A DNA stretch of 64,000 nucleotides from Agromyces badenianii (GTDB taxonomy: Bacteria > Actinomycetota > Actinomycetes > Actinomycetales > Microbacteriaceae), in contig NZ_CP028913.1 in the NCBI RefSeq assembly GCF_003070885.1, positions 434,001 to 498,000 of the forward strand, read 5' to 3'. The translations under genes and the position numbers were made by a program. A model generated the notes under the pieces. It had not been told where the DNA came from and ran no database searches. It saw only the letters and a list, made by a program, of their open reading frames with translations. Positions 7,939 to 16,375 of this stretch are shown here, piece after piece; position 1 is the first letter of the stretch, and every line of letters starts with the position of its first letter.

Positions 7939-8694
7939 ATGCCCGGCTCGCGACGCACCAGCGCTGACGACGCGCAGCAGGTGCGGGCCCGGCGGGCGCT
8001 CGGCGTCTTCCGGCTGCTGATCGCGGCACTCGAGATCGTCGCGCTGATCGGCAACTTCCAGTACGTGCTCGGCTTCCGGCTCTTCGCGACGGCCAATTTC
8101 TTCAGCTACTTCACCGTGCAGTCGGCCTTCGCGGCGGTCGTGACGCTCGGCATCGCGGCGGCGTTCGCGCTCTTCGCACCGCGCGACCCGGCTTGGCTCG
8201 GCATCATCCGCACCATGGTCACGGTGTACGTGCTCGTCTCGGGCATCGTGTTCGCGATCATCGTCGCGCAGGCCTCGACGCGCGACTACCGCATGGAGGT
8301 GCCGTGGTCGGACACCGTGCTGCACTTCGTGGTGCCGGCGCTCGCCGCGATCGCCTGGACGGCCGACAGCGTCATGGCCGTGAACCCTCGAGTGCCGTGG
8401 TCGACGATCGGCTGGGTGCTCGTGTTCCCCTCGATCTGGCTCGTCTACACGCTCTTCCGCGGCGCCGACATCGGCTGGTACCCGTACTTCTTCCTCGACG
8501 AGGCGCAGGTCGGCGGCATGCTCGGGGTCGGACTGTACTGCCTGCTCGTGCTCGTGATCTTCGTCGCCGTGACGGCCGGACTCGTCGCCGTCAACCGGGC
8601 GTTGTGGCGAAGGGCACGAGGGCGTCGAGCACGGCGGCCTGGAACGCCTGATCGTCGAGCGCCTCGAGTCGAATCGCCTGCGCTGCAGCGATGA
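7939..8694 (+). CDS. Pr6Pr-family-like integral membrane protein
   Basis: 251 residues with about six transmembrane segments. Characteristic blocks are FSYFTVQS, an extracellular-type DYRMEVPWSDTVLHFVVP, and YPYFFLDEAQVGGMLGVG. These match the bacterial Pr6Pr (FAR-17a/AIG1-like) membrane proteins, whose function is not established. The last 30 or so residues are an Arg-rich tail that lies over the 3' end of the opposite amine-oxidase gene (104-bp overlap), so this tail is probably a late extension after loss of an earlier stop. The start is fixed by a leaderless -10 box (7927-7932). Confidence 0.75.
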   Translation: MPGSRRTSADDAQQVRARRALGVFRLLIAALEIVALIGNFQYVLGFRLFATANFFSYFTVQSAFAAVVTLGIAAAFALFAPRDPAWLGIIRTMVTVYVLVSGIVFAIIVAQASTRDYRMEVPWSDTVLHFVVPALAAIAWTADSVMAVNPRVPWSTIGWVLVFPSIWLVYTLFRGADIGWYPYFFLDEAQVGGMLGVGLYCLLVLVIFVAVTAGLVAVNRALWRRARGRRARRPGTPDRRAPRVESPALQR

Positions 8695-10114
8695 TGCCGA
8701 CGAGGATCGGCTCGCCGGAGTCGATCCCGGCGTCGATCCAGGCGGCGACCGGCGAGAGCTCGCCGACGACCGTCAGCACGTTCGCAGCGGGGGCCGGCTC
8801 GGTGCCGGGTGCCACGCCCGGGGCATCCGCATCATCCGGGGCATCCGCATCATCCGGTGCATCCGCTCGCCAGAACGCCTCCTCGAACCGCAGCCACACG
8901 GTGTCGACGACCCCCATGCCGAGCAGCGAGATCGCGCGCTGGTGCATGAGCGGCAGCGCCGGGCTGAACCGCACGGTGTCGGTCTTCAGCACGCCGAGCG
9001 GCACGGTGACGATCGCCCGGTCGGCGTTGAGCGATTCGCCGGAGTCGAGCCGCAGGCTCACCCGCCGGTCGTTGTAGGCGATGCTCGTGACCACGCTCGA
9101 CACGGCGATGTCGAGCGGCTCGGCGAGCTCGTCGATGTAGTCGGAGAGCCGACCGGTGATGAGCTCGCCGAGATGTTCGAGACGCGTGGGGTCGTACTGG
9201 ATGGCAGAGATGACCGCGGTCGCCGCACCCGTCGACGGCGCGACGCCGCTGTTGATGGTGTGCGCGAGCCAGTCGGCGGGGCTCACGCCGTCGGCACCGG
9301 GTTCGGCCGGGAGGGGCGCCGCGCCCGAATCCGCGAGCGCCGCCGCGAGCGAGACGTCGCGGGGCTGGGTGCTCGCCCAGTGCTTCGCCGTCGCGATCGC
9401 CTCGGCGCCGGTCGGCGGGATCGGCACCCGAAGCCCGGCCGTGGTCGCCGCCGCGACCTCGGCGGCGAACGGCACGGTGTCGACGGATGCCTCGTGCAGC
9501 GCGTCGATCATGGCCTCATCGTCGCCCGTGAACACGGCGCCGAGCTCGACGGGGCGCTCGAACCCCGTCGCCGCCACGGAGTGGGCTCGCCCGCCCAGCC
9601 GATCGCGCGCTTCGATCACCACGACCTCGAACCCGGCGTCGACGAGATCTCGGGCCGCGGTGAGCCCGGCGACGCCGGCGCCGATGACGGCGACCCGTTC
9701 GCCGGCCTCGCCGAGCCGCGCGATGTCGGCGGCGGCGCGCGTTCCCGAGGCGCGAGCGCCTGCGAGGCTTCCCGGATTCTCGGCGTCGGTCGCCTCGCCG
9801 GCGATGACGAGACGACCGCCGACCGGCTGCCCGAGCGCCCGGCGCAGCTCGGGTGTGGTGCCGACGGCATCGAAGCTGAAGGCGCCGCGGGAGAACGGGT
9901 CGGCGCCCCACCGCGAGCGGCGCATCGCCGTCGGCGCCGGCACGCCGTTCGTCGGCGCGGGCGGCGCCGTGGTCGCGGGGGCCGAACTCGGCACCGGGCT
10001 CGGGCTCGGCTCGGGCCAGGTGCAACTCGCGAGCACGACCGTCGCGATGCCCGAGAGCGAGGCGGCGAGGAAGGTTCGCCGGGCCATGCCGCCCGGCGCT
10101 CCCCGTGATTCCAT
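8591..10114 (-). CDS. Tat-type lipoprotein FAD-dependent amine oxidase with circularly permuted domain order
   Basis: 507 residues. The start of the protein has a twin-arginine motif ARRTFLAAS and lipobox VLASC (Cys31), then a Pro/Ser/Thr linker. Residues 68-132 (RWGADPFSRGAFSF, RLVIAGEATDAENPGS, ARASGTRAAADI) are the block that normally ends flavin monoamine oxidases and closes over the flavin. It is followed, not preceded, by the FAD Rossmann motif VAVIGAGVAGLTAARDLVDA with EARDRLGGR (141-176). The protein ends at DALVPFATTPG, where a normal family member would begin the RWGxDPF block. A DAPDDADAPDDADAPG insert is encoded by GGCATCC repeats. A secreted flavin enzyme oxidising amines is likely. 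The start at 10114 is supported by a leaderless -10 box; ATG 10087 (MARRTF) is the alternative. Confidence 0.85.
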   Translation of the reverse strand: MESRGAPGGMARRTFLAASLSGIATVVLASCTWPEPSPSPVPSSAPATTAPPAPTNGVPAPTAMRRSRWGADPFSRGAFSFDAVGTTPELRRALGQPVGGRLVIAGEATDAENPGSLAGARASGTRAAADIARLGEAGERVAVIGAGVAGLTAARDLVDAGFEVVVIEARDRLGGRAHSVAATGFERPVELGAVFTGDDEAMIDALHEASVDTVPFAAEVAAATTAGLRVPIPPTGAEAIATAKHWASTQPRDVSLAAALADSGAAPLPAEPGADGVSPADWLAHTINSGVAPSTGAATAVISAIQYDPTRLEHLGELITGRLSDYIDELAEPLDIAVSSVVTSIAYNDRRVSLRLDSGESLNADRAIVTVPLGVLKTDTVRFSPALPLMHQRAISLLGMGVVDTVWLRFEEAFWRADAPDDADAPDDADAPGVAPGTEPAPAANVLTVVGELSPVAAWIDAGIDSGEPILVGIIAAAQAIRLEALDDQAFQAAVLDALVPFATTPG

Positions 10115-10120
10115 GGGATC

Positions 10121-10126
10121 AGGCTA
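10121..10126 (-). promoter_or_regulatory. -10 box of leaderless promoter for the amine oxidase
   Basis: Minus-strand TAGCCT, then GATCCC (6 bases), then ATG at 10114. It is the same arrangement as at 655-660. Confidence 0.5.
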
Positions 10127-10144
10127 GCCGACGGCCCGGCGCGC

Positions 10145-11350
10145 TCACCCGGTTCCCGGCGCGCCTGCCGCGCGGAAGGCGGCCGCGAAGCGGGGCAGGC
10201 TCGCCTCGATCGTCTCCATCGTCGCGGTCAGGCAGATGCGGAAGAACCCCGGGGTCTCGAACATGCGCCCGGGCAGCACGAGCACGCCCTCGCGGTCGAG
10301 CGCTGCGGCGAACGCGGCGTCGTCGGCGATCGGCGACTCGGGGAAGAGGTAGAACGTGGCCTCCGGCACCGTGACGCGGTACCCGATCTCCCTGAGGCCC
10401 GCGACCATGACGTCGCGCTTGCGCTGGAAGAGCGGGATGTCGAACTCCAACGTCTCGAGACGGGGCAGCGCGTACTGCATCGACGCGTTGGGGAAGAGCC
10501 ATCCACCGGTGATCTGGATCGCCTCGATCGCATCGCGGAGCGGCTCGCGGTCGGGCATCGTCGGGGGCACCGCGAGGTAGCCGATGCGCTCGCCCGGCGA
10601 GAGCAGGGTCTTGCCGTAGCTGTAGGCGAGGAAGCTCCAGGGGTAGAACTCGACCGGGCTGCGGAACCGAGCACCGTCGAACACGATGCGGTTGTAGGCC
10701 TCGTCGGAGATGAGGAAGATGCGCCGTCCGTTCCGGGTCGACGCCTCATCGAGCAGGGCGGCGAGGCGTTCGAGCGTCGACACTGGGTAGATGCGGCCGG
10801 TGGGGTTGTTCGGGCTGTTGACGATCACGATGCGGGTGCGCGGCGTGATGGCCGCTGCGATCGCATCGAGGTCGAGGTCGAACGTCGTGCGGTCGATCGA
10901 CACCTTCACCGGCAGCAGGCCCGCCTCGCGGATGAGTCCTTCGTACAGGAACCACGGCGGGAGGCTGTAGACGACCTCGTCGCCGGCGTCGCCGACGATC
11001 TTCAGGGCGGTCGAGATCGCCGCGAACCCGCCCGTGGTGAGGTGCACGTCGGCCGTCTCGAACGGGATGCCGACATGCCGTCGCAGTGCCTCGGTCGCGG
11101 CCGCGATCGCCGTCGCGTCGCCGAAGTTGTAGGCGAACCAGAGCTCGTGCTGCGGGATCAGCGAGTCGCGGAGGATCTCGACGTAGGCGCTCGACGGCGG
11201 GTCGTGCGGGTCGCCGAAGGTGAAGTCGAGCACGCCTGGTTCATGGCGTCGCCGCTCGTAGCCCGAGAGCCGGTAGAACTCGTAGAGCAGGTGGAACGGC
11301 GTCGCGTCTTGCACGTCCGCGACGCGATCGGAAGTGAGTCGGTCATCCAT
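10145..11350 (-). CDS. Pyridoxal-phosphate aminotransferase, class I/II
   Basis: 401 residues, fold type I. Visible blocks are LTTGGFAAISTALKIVGDAG, the substrate-face NSPNNPTG, ISDEAYNRIVFDG, and SYGKTLLSPGERIGYLAVP, in which the Lys forms the internal aldimine. The C-terminal FRICLTATMETIE carries the carboxylate-binding Arg. The reaction is transfer of an amino group from an amino acid to a 2-oxo acid; the substrate cannot be told. It lies 30 bases upstream of the amine-oxidase gene on the same strand, which has its own promoter. A hairpin separates it from the class III aminotransferase upstream. Confidence 0.88.
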   Translation of the reverse strand: MDDRLTSDRVADVQDATPFHLLYEFYRLSGYERRRHEPGVLDFTFGDPHDPPSSAYVEILRDSLIPQHELWFAYNFGDATAIAAATEALRRHVGIPFETADVHLTTGGFAAISTALKIVGDAGDEVVYSLPPWFLYEGLIREAGLLPVKVSIDRTTFDLDLDAIAAAITPRTRIVIVNSPNNPTGRIYPVSTLERLAALLDEASTRNGRRIFLISDEAYNRIVFDGARFRSPVEFYPWSFLAYSYGKTLLSPGERIGYLAVPPTMPDREPLRDAIEAIQITGGWLFPNASMQYALPRLETLEFDIPLFQRKRDVMVAGLREIGYRVTVPEATFYLFPESPIADDAAFAAALDREGVLVLPGRMFETPGFFRICLTATMETIEASLPRFAAAFRAAGAPGTG

Positions 11351-11418
11351 GAGCGCTTCCCTCGGGATCTGGGACGCTCCGTCGACACGGAGATCCCGTG
11401 AATGCCGCCATGGTACTC

Positions 11419-11470
11419 CGCAGCGGGGGCCCGCGCCTCGGGCAATTCCCGGACGCGGCCCCCGACTGCG
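11419..11470. terminator. Large hairpin downstream of the class III aminotransferase
   Basis: CGCAG-CGGGGGCC...GCG pairs with CGCGGCCCCCGACTGCG, with single-base bulges. A nested CGGG-CAATT-CCCG stem lies in the loop. It starts 16 bases beyond the stop of the minus-strand gene at 11486, so it can end the mmsA operon. Confidence 0.5.
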
Positions 11471-11485
11471 GTTCGCTCGGTGTCG

Positions 11486-12901
11486 CTACGCGGCGACGTG
11501 CCCATCGGCGATCGTGAGCGCCGCGTCGATGATGTCGAGCCCGCGCACGAGCTCGTCTTCGGTGATGACGAGCGGCGGTGCCACGTGCATGCGGTTGAAG
11601 TGCACGAACGGCCAGAGGCCGGCCTGCTTGCAGGCGGCGGCGACGGCGGCCATCGGCGCGGCATCCGCCCCGCTCGCATTGAACGGCACGAGGGGTTCGC
11701 GGGTCTCGGCGTCGCGCACGAGCTCGATCGCCCAGAAGAGCCCGCGACCGCGAACCTCGCCGACCGAGGGGTGCGTCGCCGCGATCTCGCGAAGCCGCGG
11801 CTCGACGACGCGCTCGCCGAGGTCGCGCACTCGCTCGAGGATGCCGTCGCGTTCGAACACCTCGAACGTCGCGACCCCGGCGGCGCAGGCGAGCGGATGT
11901 CCCGAATACGTGAGCCCGCCGGCGAACGCCACCGTGTCGAAGTGCGCGGCGATGCGCTGCGAGATGACGACGCCGCCGAGCGGCACGTAGCCCGAGTTCA
12001 CGCCCTTCGCGAAGGTGATCAGGTCGGGCACGACGTCGAAGGCGTTGACCGCGAACCATTCGCCGACCCGGCCGAAGCCGACCATGACCTCGTCGGCGAT
12101 GTAGACGATGCCGTAGCGGTCGCAGAGCTCGCGCACGCCGGCGAGGTAGCCGGGCGGCGGCACGAGCACGCCGTTGGTGCCGACGATCGTCTCGATGATG
12201 ATCGCCGCGATCGTGCCGGCGCCTTCGAGCGTGATGACCTGTTCGAGGTGGGCGAGCGCCCGCACGGTCTCCTGCTCGGCGGAGTCGGCGTGGAACGACG
12301 AACGGTACGGGTAGGGCCCGAGGAAGTGGGCGACGCTGCCGTCGCTCGGCTCGTTGGGCCAGCGTCGCGGGTCGCCCGTCAGCGAGATCGCGGTCGCCGT
12401 GCCGCCGTGGTAGCTGCGGTACATCGACAGCACCTTGCGTCGTCCGGTGACCGCGCGGGCGAGACGCACGGCGTACTCGTTGGCGTCGGCGCCGCCGTTG
12501 GTGAAGAACACCTTGTCGAGGTCGCCGGGTGCGACATCGGCGATGCGCCGGGCGAGTTCGCCGCGCACGTCGCTCGCCATCGAGGGCTGGATCGTCGCGA
12601 GCCGCCCGGCCTGCTGCTGGATCGCCGCGACGAGGTCGGGGTGCTGATGCCCGAGGTTCAGGTTCACGAGCTGGCTCGAGAAATCGAGGTAGGCGTTGCC
12701 CTGGTAGTCCCAGAACGTCGAGCCCCGGCCGGCCGCGATGGGCAGCGGGTCGATGAGCGCCTGCGCGCTCCACGAGTGGAACACATGGGCTCGGTCGTCG
12801 GCGCGCACCTGCGCCTCGGCAGCGGCATCGGGCAGCGGATGCCGCGTGCCGAAGCGGTCGGCGAAGACCGCTTCGGTTCCGGTGGTGATGGTGTCGGTCA
12901 T
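11486..12901 (-). CDS. Class III aminotransferase (omega-amino acid / aspartate aminotransferase family)
   Basis: 471 residues. Blocks: FWDYQGNAYLDFSSQLVNLN, KVFFTNGGADANEYAVRLAR, SMYRSYHGGTATAIS, EVMVGFGRVGEWFAVN, and LITFAKGVNSGYVPLGGVVI with the PLP Lys in FAKG. This is the beta-alanine/GABA:pyruvate or 2-oxoglutarate class. It makes a semialdehyde that the neighbouring acylating dehydrogenase can use (malonate semialdehyde from beta-alanine fits best). The ATG at 12901 has AAGGAGG about ten bases upstream. It lies 32 bases after mmsA in one operon under the divergent PucR regulator. Substrate is inferred. Confidence 0.88.
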   Translation of the reverse strand: MTDTITTGTEAVFADRFGTRHPLPDAAAEAQVRADDRAHVFHSWSAQALIDPLPIAAGRGSTFWDYQGNAYLDFSSQLVNLNLGHQHPDLVAAIQQQAGRLATIQPSMASDVRGELARRIADVAPGDLDKVFFTNGGADANEYAVRLARAVTGRRKVLSMYRSYHGGTATAISLTGDPRRWPNEPSDGSVAHFLGPYPYRSSFHADSAEQETVRALAHLEQVITLEGAGTIAAIIIETIVGTNGVLVPPPGYLAGVRELCDRYGIVYIADEVMVGFGRVGEWFAVNAFDVVPDLITFAKGVNSGYVPLGGVVISQRIAAHFDTVAFAGGLTYSGHPLACAAGVATFEVFERDGILERVRDLGERVVEPRLREIAATHPSVGEVRGRGLFWAIELVRDAETREPLVPFNASGADAAPMAAVAAACKQAGLWPFVHFNRMHVAPPLVITEDELVRGLDIIDAALTIADGHVAA

Positions 12902-12933
12902 GTCGGATGCCTCCTTCAAGTGGTTGCCGGGAC

Positions 12934-14499
12934 TCAGTGGTTCTGGGGGAAGCCCAAGTTGATGCCGCCGTGCGCGGCGTCGTTGCGCGTGGCCGGGTCG
13001 ATCCAGCGGCTGGTGACGGCCTTCTCGCGGGTGAAGAAATCGAAGCCGTGTGCGCCGTAGGCCTTCGCATCGCCGAACAGCGACTGCTTCCACCCGCCGA
13101 ACGAGTGGTAGGCGACGGGCACCGGAATCGGCACGTTGATGCCGATCATGCCGACCTGCACCTCGTTCTGGAAGCGGCGTGCGGCGCCGCCGTCGTTGGT
13201 GAAGATCGCGGTGCCGTTGCCGAACTGGCCCCCGTTGATGAGGTCGAGACCCTCGTCGTAGGTGCTCACGCGAACGACCGAGAGCACCGGGCCGAAGATC
13301 TCCTCCGTGTACGCCCGCGAGGTGGTGGGCACGCCGTCGATCAGGGTCGGACCGAAGAAGAAGCCGCTTTCGTGGTCGTCGACGGTGAACCCGCGGCCGT
13401 CGACCACGATCGTCGCCCCGTCTGCCTCGGCGATGTCGACGTAGGAGGCGACCTTGTCGCGGTGCGCGCCGGTGATGAGCGGGCCCATGTCGGGCTCGAC
13501 TCCGTCGACGCCTGCGCCGTTGCCGATCTTCAGCTTCGCGATGCGCTCGCTGATCTTGCCGATGAGCTCGTCGGCGACCGGCTCGACCGCGAGCACGACC
13601 GAGATCGCCATGCACCGCTCGCCGGCGGCGCCGTACCCGGCGTTCACCGCCTGGTCGGCGACGAGGTCGAGGTCGGCGTCGGGCAGCACGAGCATGTGGT
13701 TCTTGGCCCCGCCGAGCGCCTGAACGCGCTTGCCGTGCTTCGACGCGGTCTCGTAGATGTACTGGGCGATCGGGGTCGATCCGACGAACGAGATCGACTG
13801 CACCACCGGCGAGGTGAGGAGACCGTCGACGGCGAGCTTGTCACCCTGCAGCACGGTGAACACGCCGTCGGGCAGGCCGGCCTCCTTCCAGAGCTGGGCG
13901 AGCCAGAGCGCCGCCGAGGGGTCCTTCTCGCTCGGCTTCAAGACGACGGCGTTGCCGGCGGCGATCGCGATGGGGAAGAACCACATCGGAACCATGGCCG
14001 GGAAGTTGAACGGGCTGATGATGCCGACCACGCCGAGCGGCTGCTTCAGCGAGTACACGTCGATGCCGGTCGAGACGTTCTCGGAGAAGGCGCCCTTGAT
14101 CAGGTTCGGGAACCCGGTGGCGAGTTCGACCACCTCCTGGCCGCGCAGGATCTCGCCCATCGAGTCGGAGACGACCTTGCCGTGCTCGGCGGTGATGATG
14201 GCCGCGAGCTCGCCCTTGCGCGAGTTCAGCAGCTCGCGGAACGCGAACAGCACGTTCTGCCGCTTCGCGATCGAGTAGCCGCTCCACACCTCGAAGCCGG
14301 CCTGCGCAGACGCGATCGCCGCGTCGATCTCGGCCTGGTCGGCCAGCGCGACGTCGGCCTGCACGGCGCCGGTGGCGGGGTTGTACACCGGGGCCGTGCG
14401 GCCCGAGGCCGACGGGCGCAGTGCGCCGTCGACCCAGTGTCCGATGAGTGGCACACCGGGGGCCGATGCGGAAGGGGAAGCGGTCTCGGTGATGCTCAT
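12934..14499 (-). CDS. mmsA: CoA-acylating methylmalonate-semialdehyde dehydrogenase
   Basis: 521 residues. Aldehyde-dehydrogenase fold with the MmsA-specific blocks GVVGIISPFNFPAMVPMWFF, SISFVGSTPIAQYIYETASK, ALGGAKNHMLVLPDADLD, GYGAAGERCMAISV (catalytic Cys in ERCMA) and GQFGNGTAIFT. MmsA converts malonate or methylmalonate semialdehyde to acetyl- or propionyl-CoA with NAD and CoA, losing CO2. The true start is ATG 14499 with AAGGA upstream; the GTG at 14514 overlaps that ribosome site and is not used. First gene of an operon with the class III aminotransferase, divergent from pucR. Confidence 0.92.
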   Translation of the reverse strand: MSITETASPSASAPGVPLIGHWVDGALRPSASGRTAPVYNPATGAVQADVALADQAEIDAAIASAQAGFEVWSGYSIAKRQNVLFAFRELLNSRKGELAAIITAEHGKVVSDSMGEILRGQEVVELATGFPNLIKGAFSENVSTGIDVYSLKQPLGVVGIISPFNFPAMVPMWFFPIAIAAGNAVVLKPSEKDPSAALWLAQLWKEAGLPDGVFTVLQGDKLAVDGLLTSPVVQSISFVGSTPIAQYIYETASKHGKRVQALGGAKNHMLVLPDADLDLVADQAVNAGYGAAGERCMAISVVLAVEPVADELIGKISERIAKLKIGNGAGVDGVEPDMGPLITGAHRDKVASYVDIAEADGATIVVDGRGFTVDDHESGFFFGPTLIDGVPTTSRAYTEEIFGPVLSVVRVSTYDEGLDLINGGQFGNGTAIFTNDGGAARRFQNEVQVGMIGINVPIPVPVAYHSFGGWKQSLFGDAKAYGAHGFDFFTREKAVTSRWIDPATRNDAAHGGINLGFPQNH

Positions 14500-14546
14500 T
14501 GGCAGTTCCTTCACTGGATGTGCGGCGGTCGCGTCGGTGTCGAGAT

Positions 14547-14575
14547 CGGACAGAATGACCGAAGTCGGCTAGGCT
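14547..14575 (+). promoter_or_regulatory. Putative promoter of the PucR-type gene
   Basis: CGGACA (14547-14552), 17 bases, TAGGCT (14570-14575), about 40 bases before the GTG start. It lies in the 115-bp divergent region shared with mmsA. Confidence 0.4.
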
Positions 14576-14614
14576 TCGATTTCCGAGTGTGACAGAGGAA
14601 GAAGGGCGATTCCG

Positions 14615-16279
14615 GTGGCAGATCGTCGCGAAGATGACGTGAACCAGACGAACCGTCCGGCGCTCGATCCGGCCGATGACGGACTCCCGACCGTGCGCGA
14701 GATCCTGACGATCCCGGCCGTCGCGCAGGGGCTGCCCGAGGTGCTCTCCGGTGGTGATGCCCTCGATGCGCACGTGCGCTGGGCCCACGTCTCCGACAGT
14801 GCGGGCGTCGCCCGTCTGCTCAACGGCGGCGAGCTGCTGCTCACCACGGGATCGGGCTGGCCCACGGATCCGGCCGAGCTGACCTCGTTCATCGCCGGCC
14901 TCGTCGACGCGGGCCTGGCCGGCCTCGTGCTCGAGCTCGGCGTGCACTATCGGTACGTGCCGGCGGTCGTCGAATCGGCGGCACGCGAGCACGGGCTCGC
15001 CCTCGTCGCCCTGCACCGCGAGGTGAAGTTCGTCGCCCTCACCGAGGCCGTGCACGGTCGCATCATCTCGGAGCAGACGGCGGCGCTGCGCGCCCGCGAC
15101 GAGGTGCGCGAGCGGTTCACGGCGCTCGCCCTGCGCGGGTCGCCGCCCGACTTCATCGTGGAGCAGCTGGCGCAGACCCTCGGTGCTGCCGTCGTGCTCG
15201 AGAACCTCGCCCACGAGGTCGTGGCCGCCGAGGTGCCGCTCGCCGCCGAAGGGGAGCTCTTCACGGGGTGGGAGGTGCGGTCGCGCCGCGCGCATCGGCA
15301 GCACGAGCAGCAGCGACGGGGACTCGGCGTCGCGCCGGACGAGTGGCTCATCGTGCCGGTCGAGGCCAGGGGCATCCGATGGGGCCATCTCATCGCCCTG
15401 CCGGGGCCGGCGCACCCGGCGGGGCGCACGAGCGTGCTCGAGCAGGGCGCGATCGCGCTCGCGCTGGGCCGGCTCGCCGACGGGGCTGTCGACGAGTGGG
15501 TACGCCTCGGTCGGCAGCGCCTCGTCGACGGCTTGCTCGACGGCAGGTTCGCGGGCCTCGCCGCAGCGTCGTCACGCGTCGAGGCGGCCGGGCTGCCGAT
15601 CGACGGCGCGCGGCTCTTCGGGGTCGTCGTGACGGGGGCCCCGGTCGCGCCCGAGGCAGCGGATGCCGCGGCTCGCGGGCTCGGCGGGCGGGCCATCGCC
15701 GGCGGCATCCGCGACGGTGCCTTCGCCGTGCCGGCGACGCTCATGCTCCTCTCGCTGCCGGCCTCGCGAGCGTTCGACGACGCCACGGCGCGACGGTTCG
15801 CCCGCGCCCTCGTCGCGGTCGACTCCGCGGTGCTCGATAGGATCGTGCTGTCGGTCGGCTCCGAGGCAGACGGCCTCAATGCCCTGCTCGGCTCGGCGCA
15901 GGAGGCGATCGACCTGGCTCGCGGTCCGGCGCGCGCGACCCGCGGCCCCGTCGTGCAACGATCCGACGATCGACCCCTCATGCGGCTCGTCACCTCGCTG
16001 CGCGACGACCACCGCCTGCTCGAGCACGGCGAGCGCATGCTCGAGCCGCTCATCGACTACGACCTCGCGCGCCGGGGCGATCTGCTCGACGTGCTCGGTG
16101 CGGTGCTCGCGCATCCGGGCAATCGCACGGCCGCGGCATCCGCTTCGCACCTCTCTCGTTCGGTCTTCTATCAGCGGCTCGGCCTCATCGGCGACCTGCT
16201 CGGCACCGACCTCGACGACGGCGAGACCCTCACGGCCCTGCACCTGGCGCTCCTCGTGCGGCGGAGCGTCGTGCGGTAG
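14615..16279 (+). CDS. PucR-family transcriptional regulator
   Basis: 554 residues. The N-terminal PucR ligand domain (about 25-150: TVREILTIPAVAQGLPEVLSG, LLNGGELLLTTGSGW, GLAGLVLELG) is followed by a GGDEF-like CdaR middle region and a C-terminal PucR helix-turn-helix (HPGNRTAAASASHLSRSVFY, about 505-525). Members activate purine, amino-acid or polyamine catabolic genes. It is divergent from the mmsA-aminotransferase operon and is its likely regulator. GTG start at 14615 follows GAAGAAGGG. The effector is unknown; the enzyme context suggests an omega-amino acid or its semialdehyde. Confidence 0.9.
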   Translation: MADRREDDVNQTNRPALDPADDGLPTVREILTIPAVAQGLPEVLSGGDALDAHVRWAHVSDSAGVARLLNGGELLLTTGSGWPTDPAELTSFIAGLVDAGLAGLVLELGVHYRYVPAVVESAAREHGLALVALHREVKFVALTEAVHGRIISEQTAALRARDEVRERFTALALRGSPPDFIVEQLAQTLGAAVVLENLAHEVVAAEVPLAAEGELFTGWEVRSRRAHRQHEQQRRGLGVAPDEWLIVPVEARGIRWGHLIALPGPAHPAGRTSVLEQGAIALALGRLADGAVDEWVRLGRQRLVDGLLDGRFAGLAAASSRVEAAGLPIDGARLFGVVVTGAPVAPEAADAAARGLGGRAIAGGIRDGAFAVPATLMLLSLPASRAFDDATARRFARALVAVDSAVLDRIVLSVGSEADGLNALLGSAQEAIDLARGPARATRGPVVQRSDDRPLMRLVTSLRDDHRLLEHGERMLEPLIDYDLARRGDLLDVLGAVLAHPGNRTAAASASHLSRSVFYQRLGLIGDLLGTDLDDGETLTALHLALLVRRSVVR

Positions 16280-16293
16280 GCGAGCTCGTGTCT

Positions 16294-16328
16294 ACTTGCT
16301 ATTGACAAGTGCACTTGCAAAGAGCAAG
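16294..16328. promoter_or_regulatory. Nested palindromes, candidate HxlR operator
   Basis: Three overlapping inverted repeats: ACTTG-N7-CAAGT (16294-16310), the perfect 12-mer CAAGTGCACTTG (16306-16317) and CTTGC-N5-GCAAG (16314-16328). All share the half-site CTTGC/ACTTG. TTGACA at 16302-16307 lies inside, but no well-spaced -10 box was found. It precedes the VOC-hxlR gene pair by about 50 bases. Confidence 0.55.
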
Positions 16329-16375
16329 CTGACATACAACATCCGAAGACCAGTGACGATCCCTCGGAGGCGATC

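Noticed and set aside
14500..14514. GTG 14514 as start of MmsA
   Set aside because: It overlaps the AAGGA ribosome site that serves ATG 14499, and the extra five residues are not family-like.
16302..16307. TTGACA as -35 box for the VOC-HxlR pair
   Set aside because: No -10-like hexamer lies 16-18 bases downstream. The hexamer is better explained as part of the overlapping palindromes.
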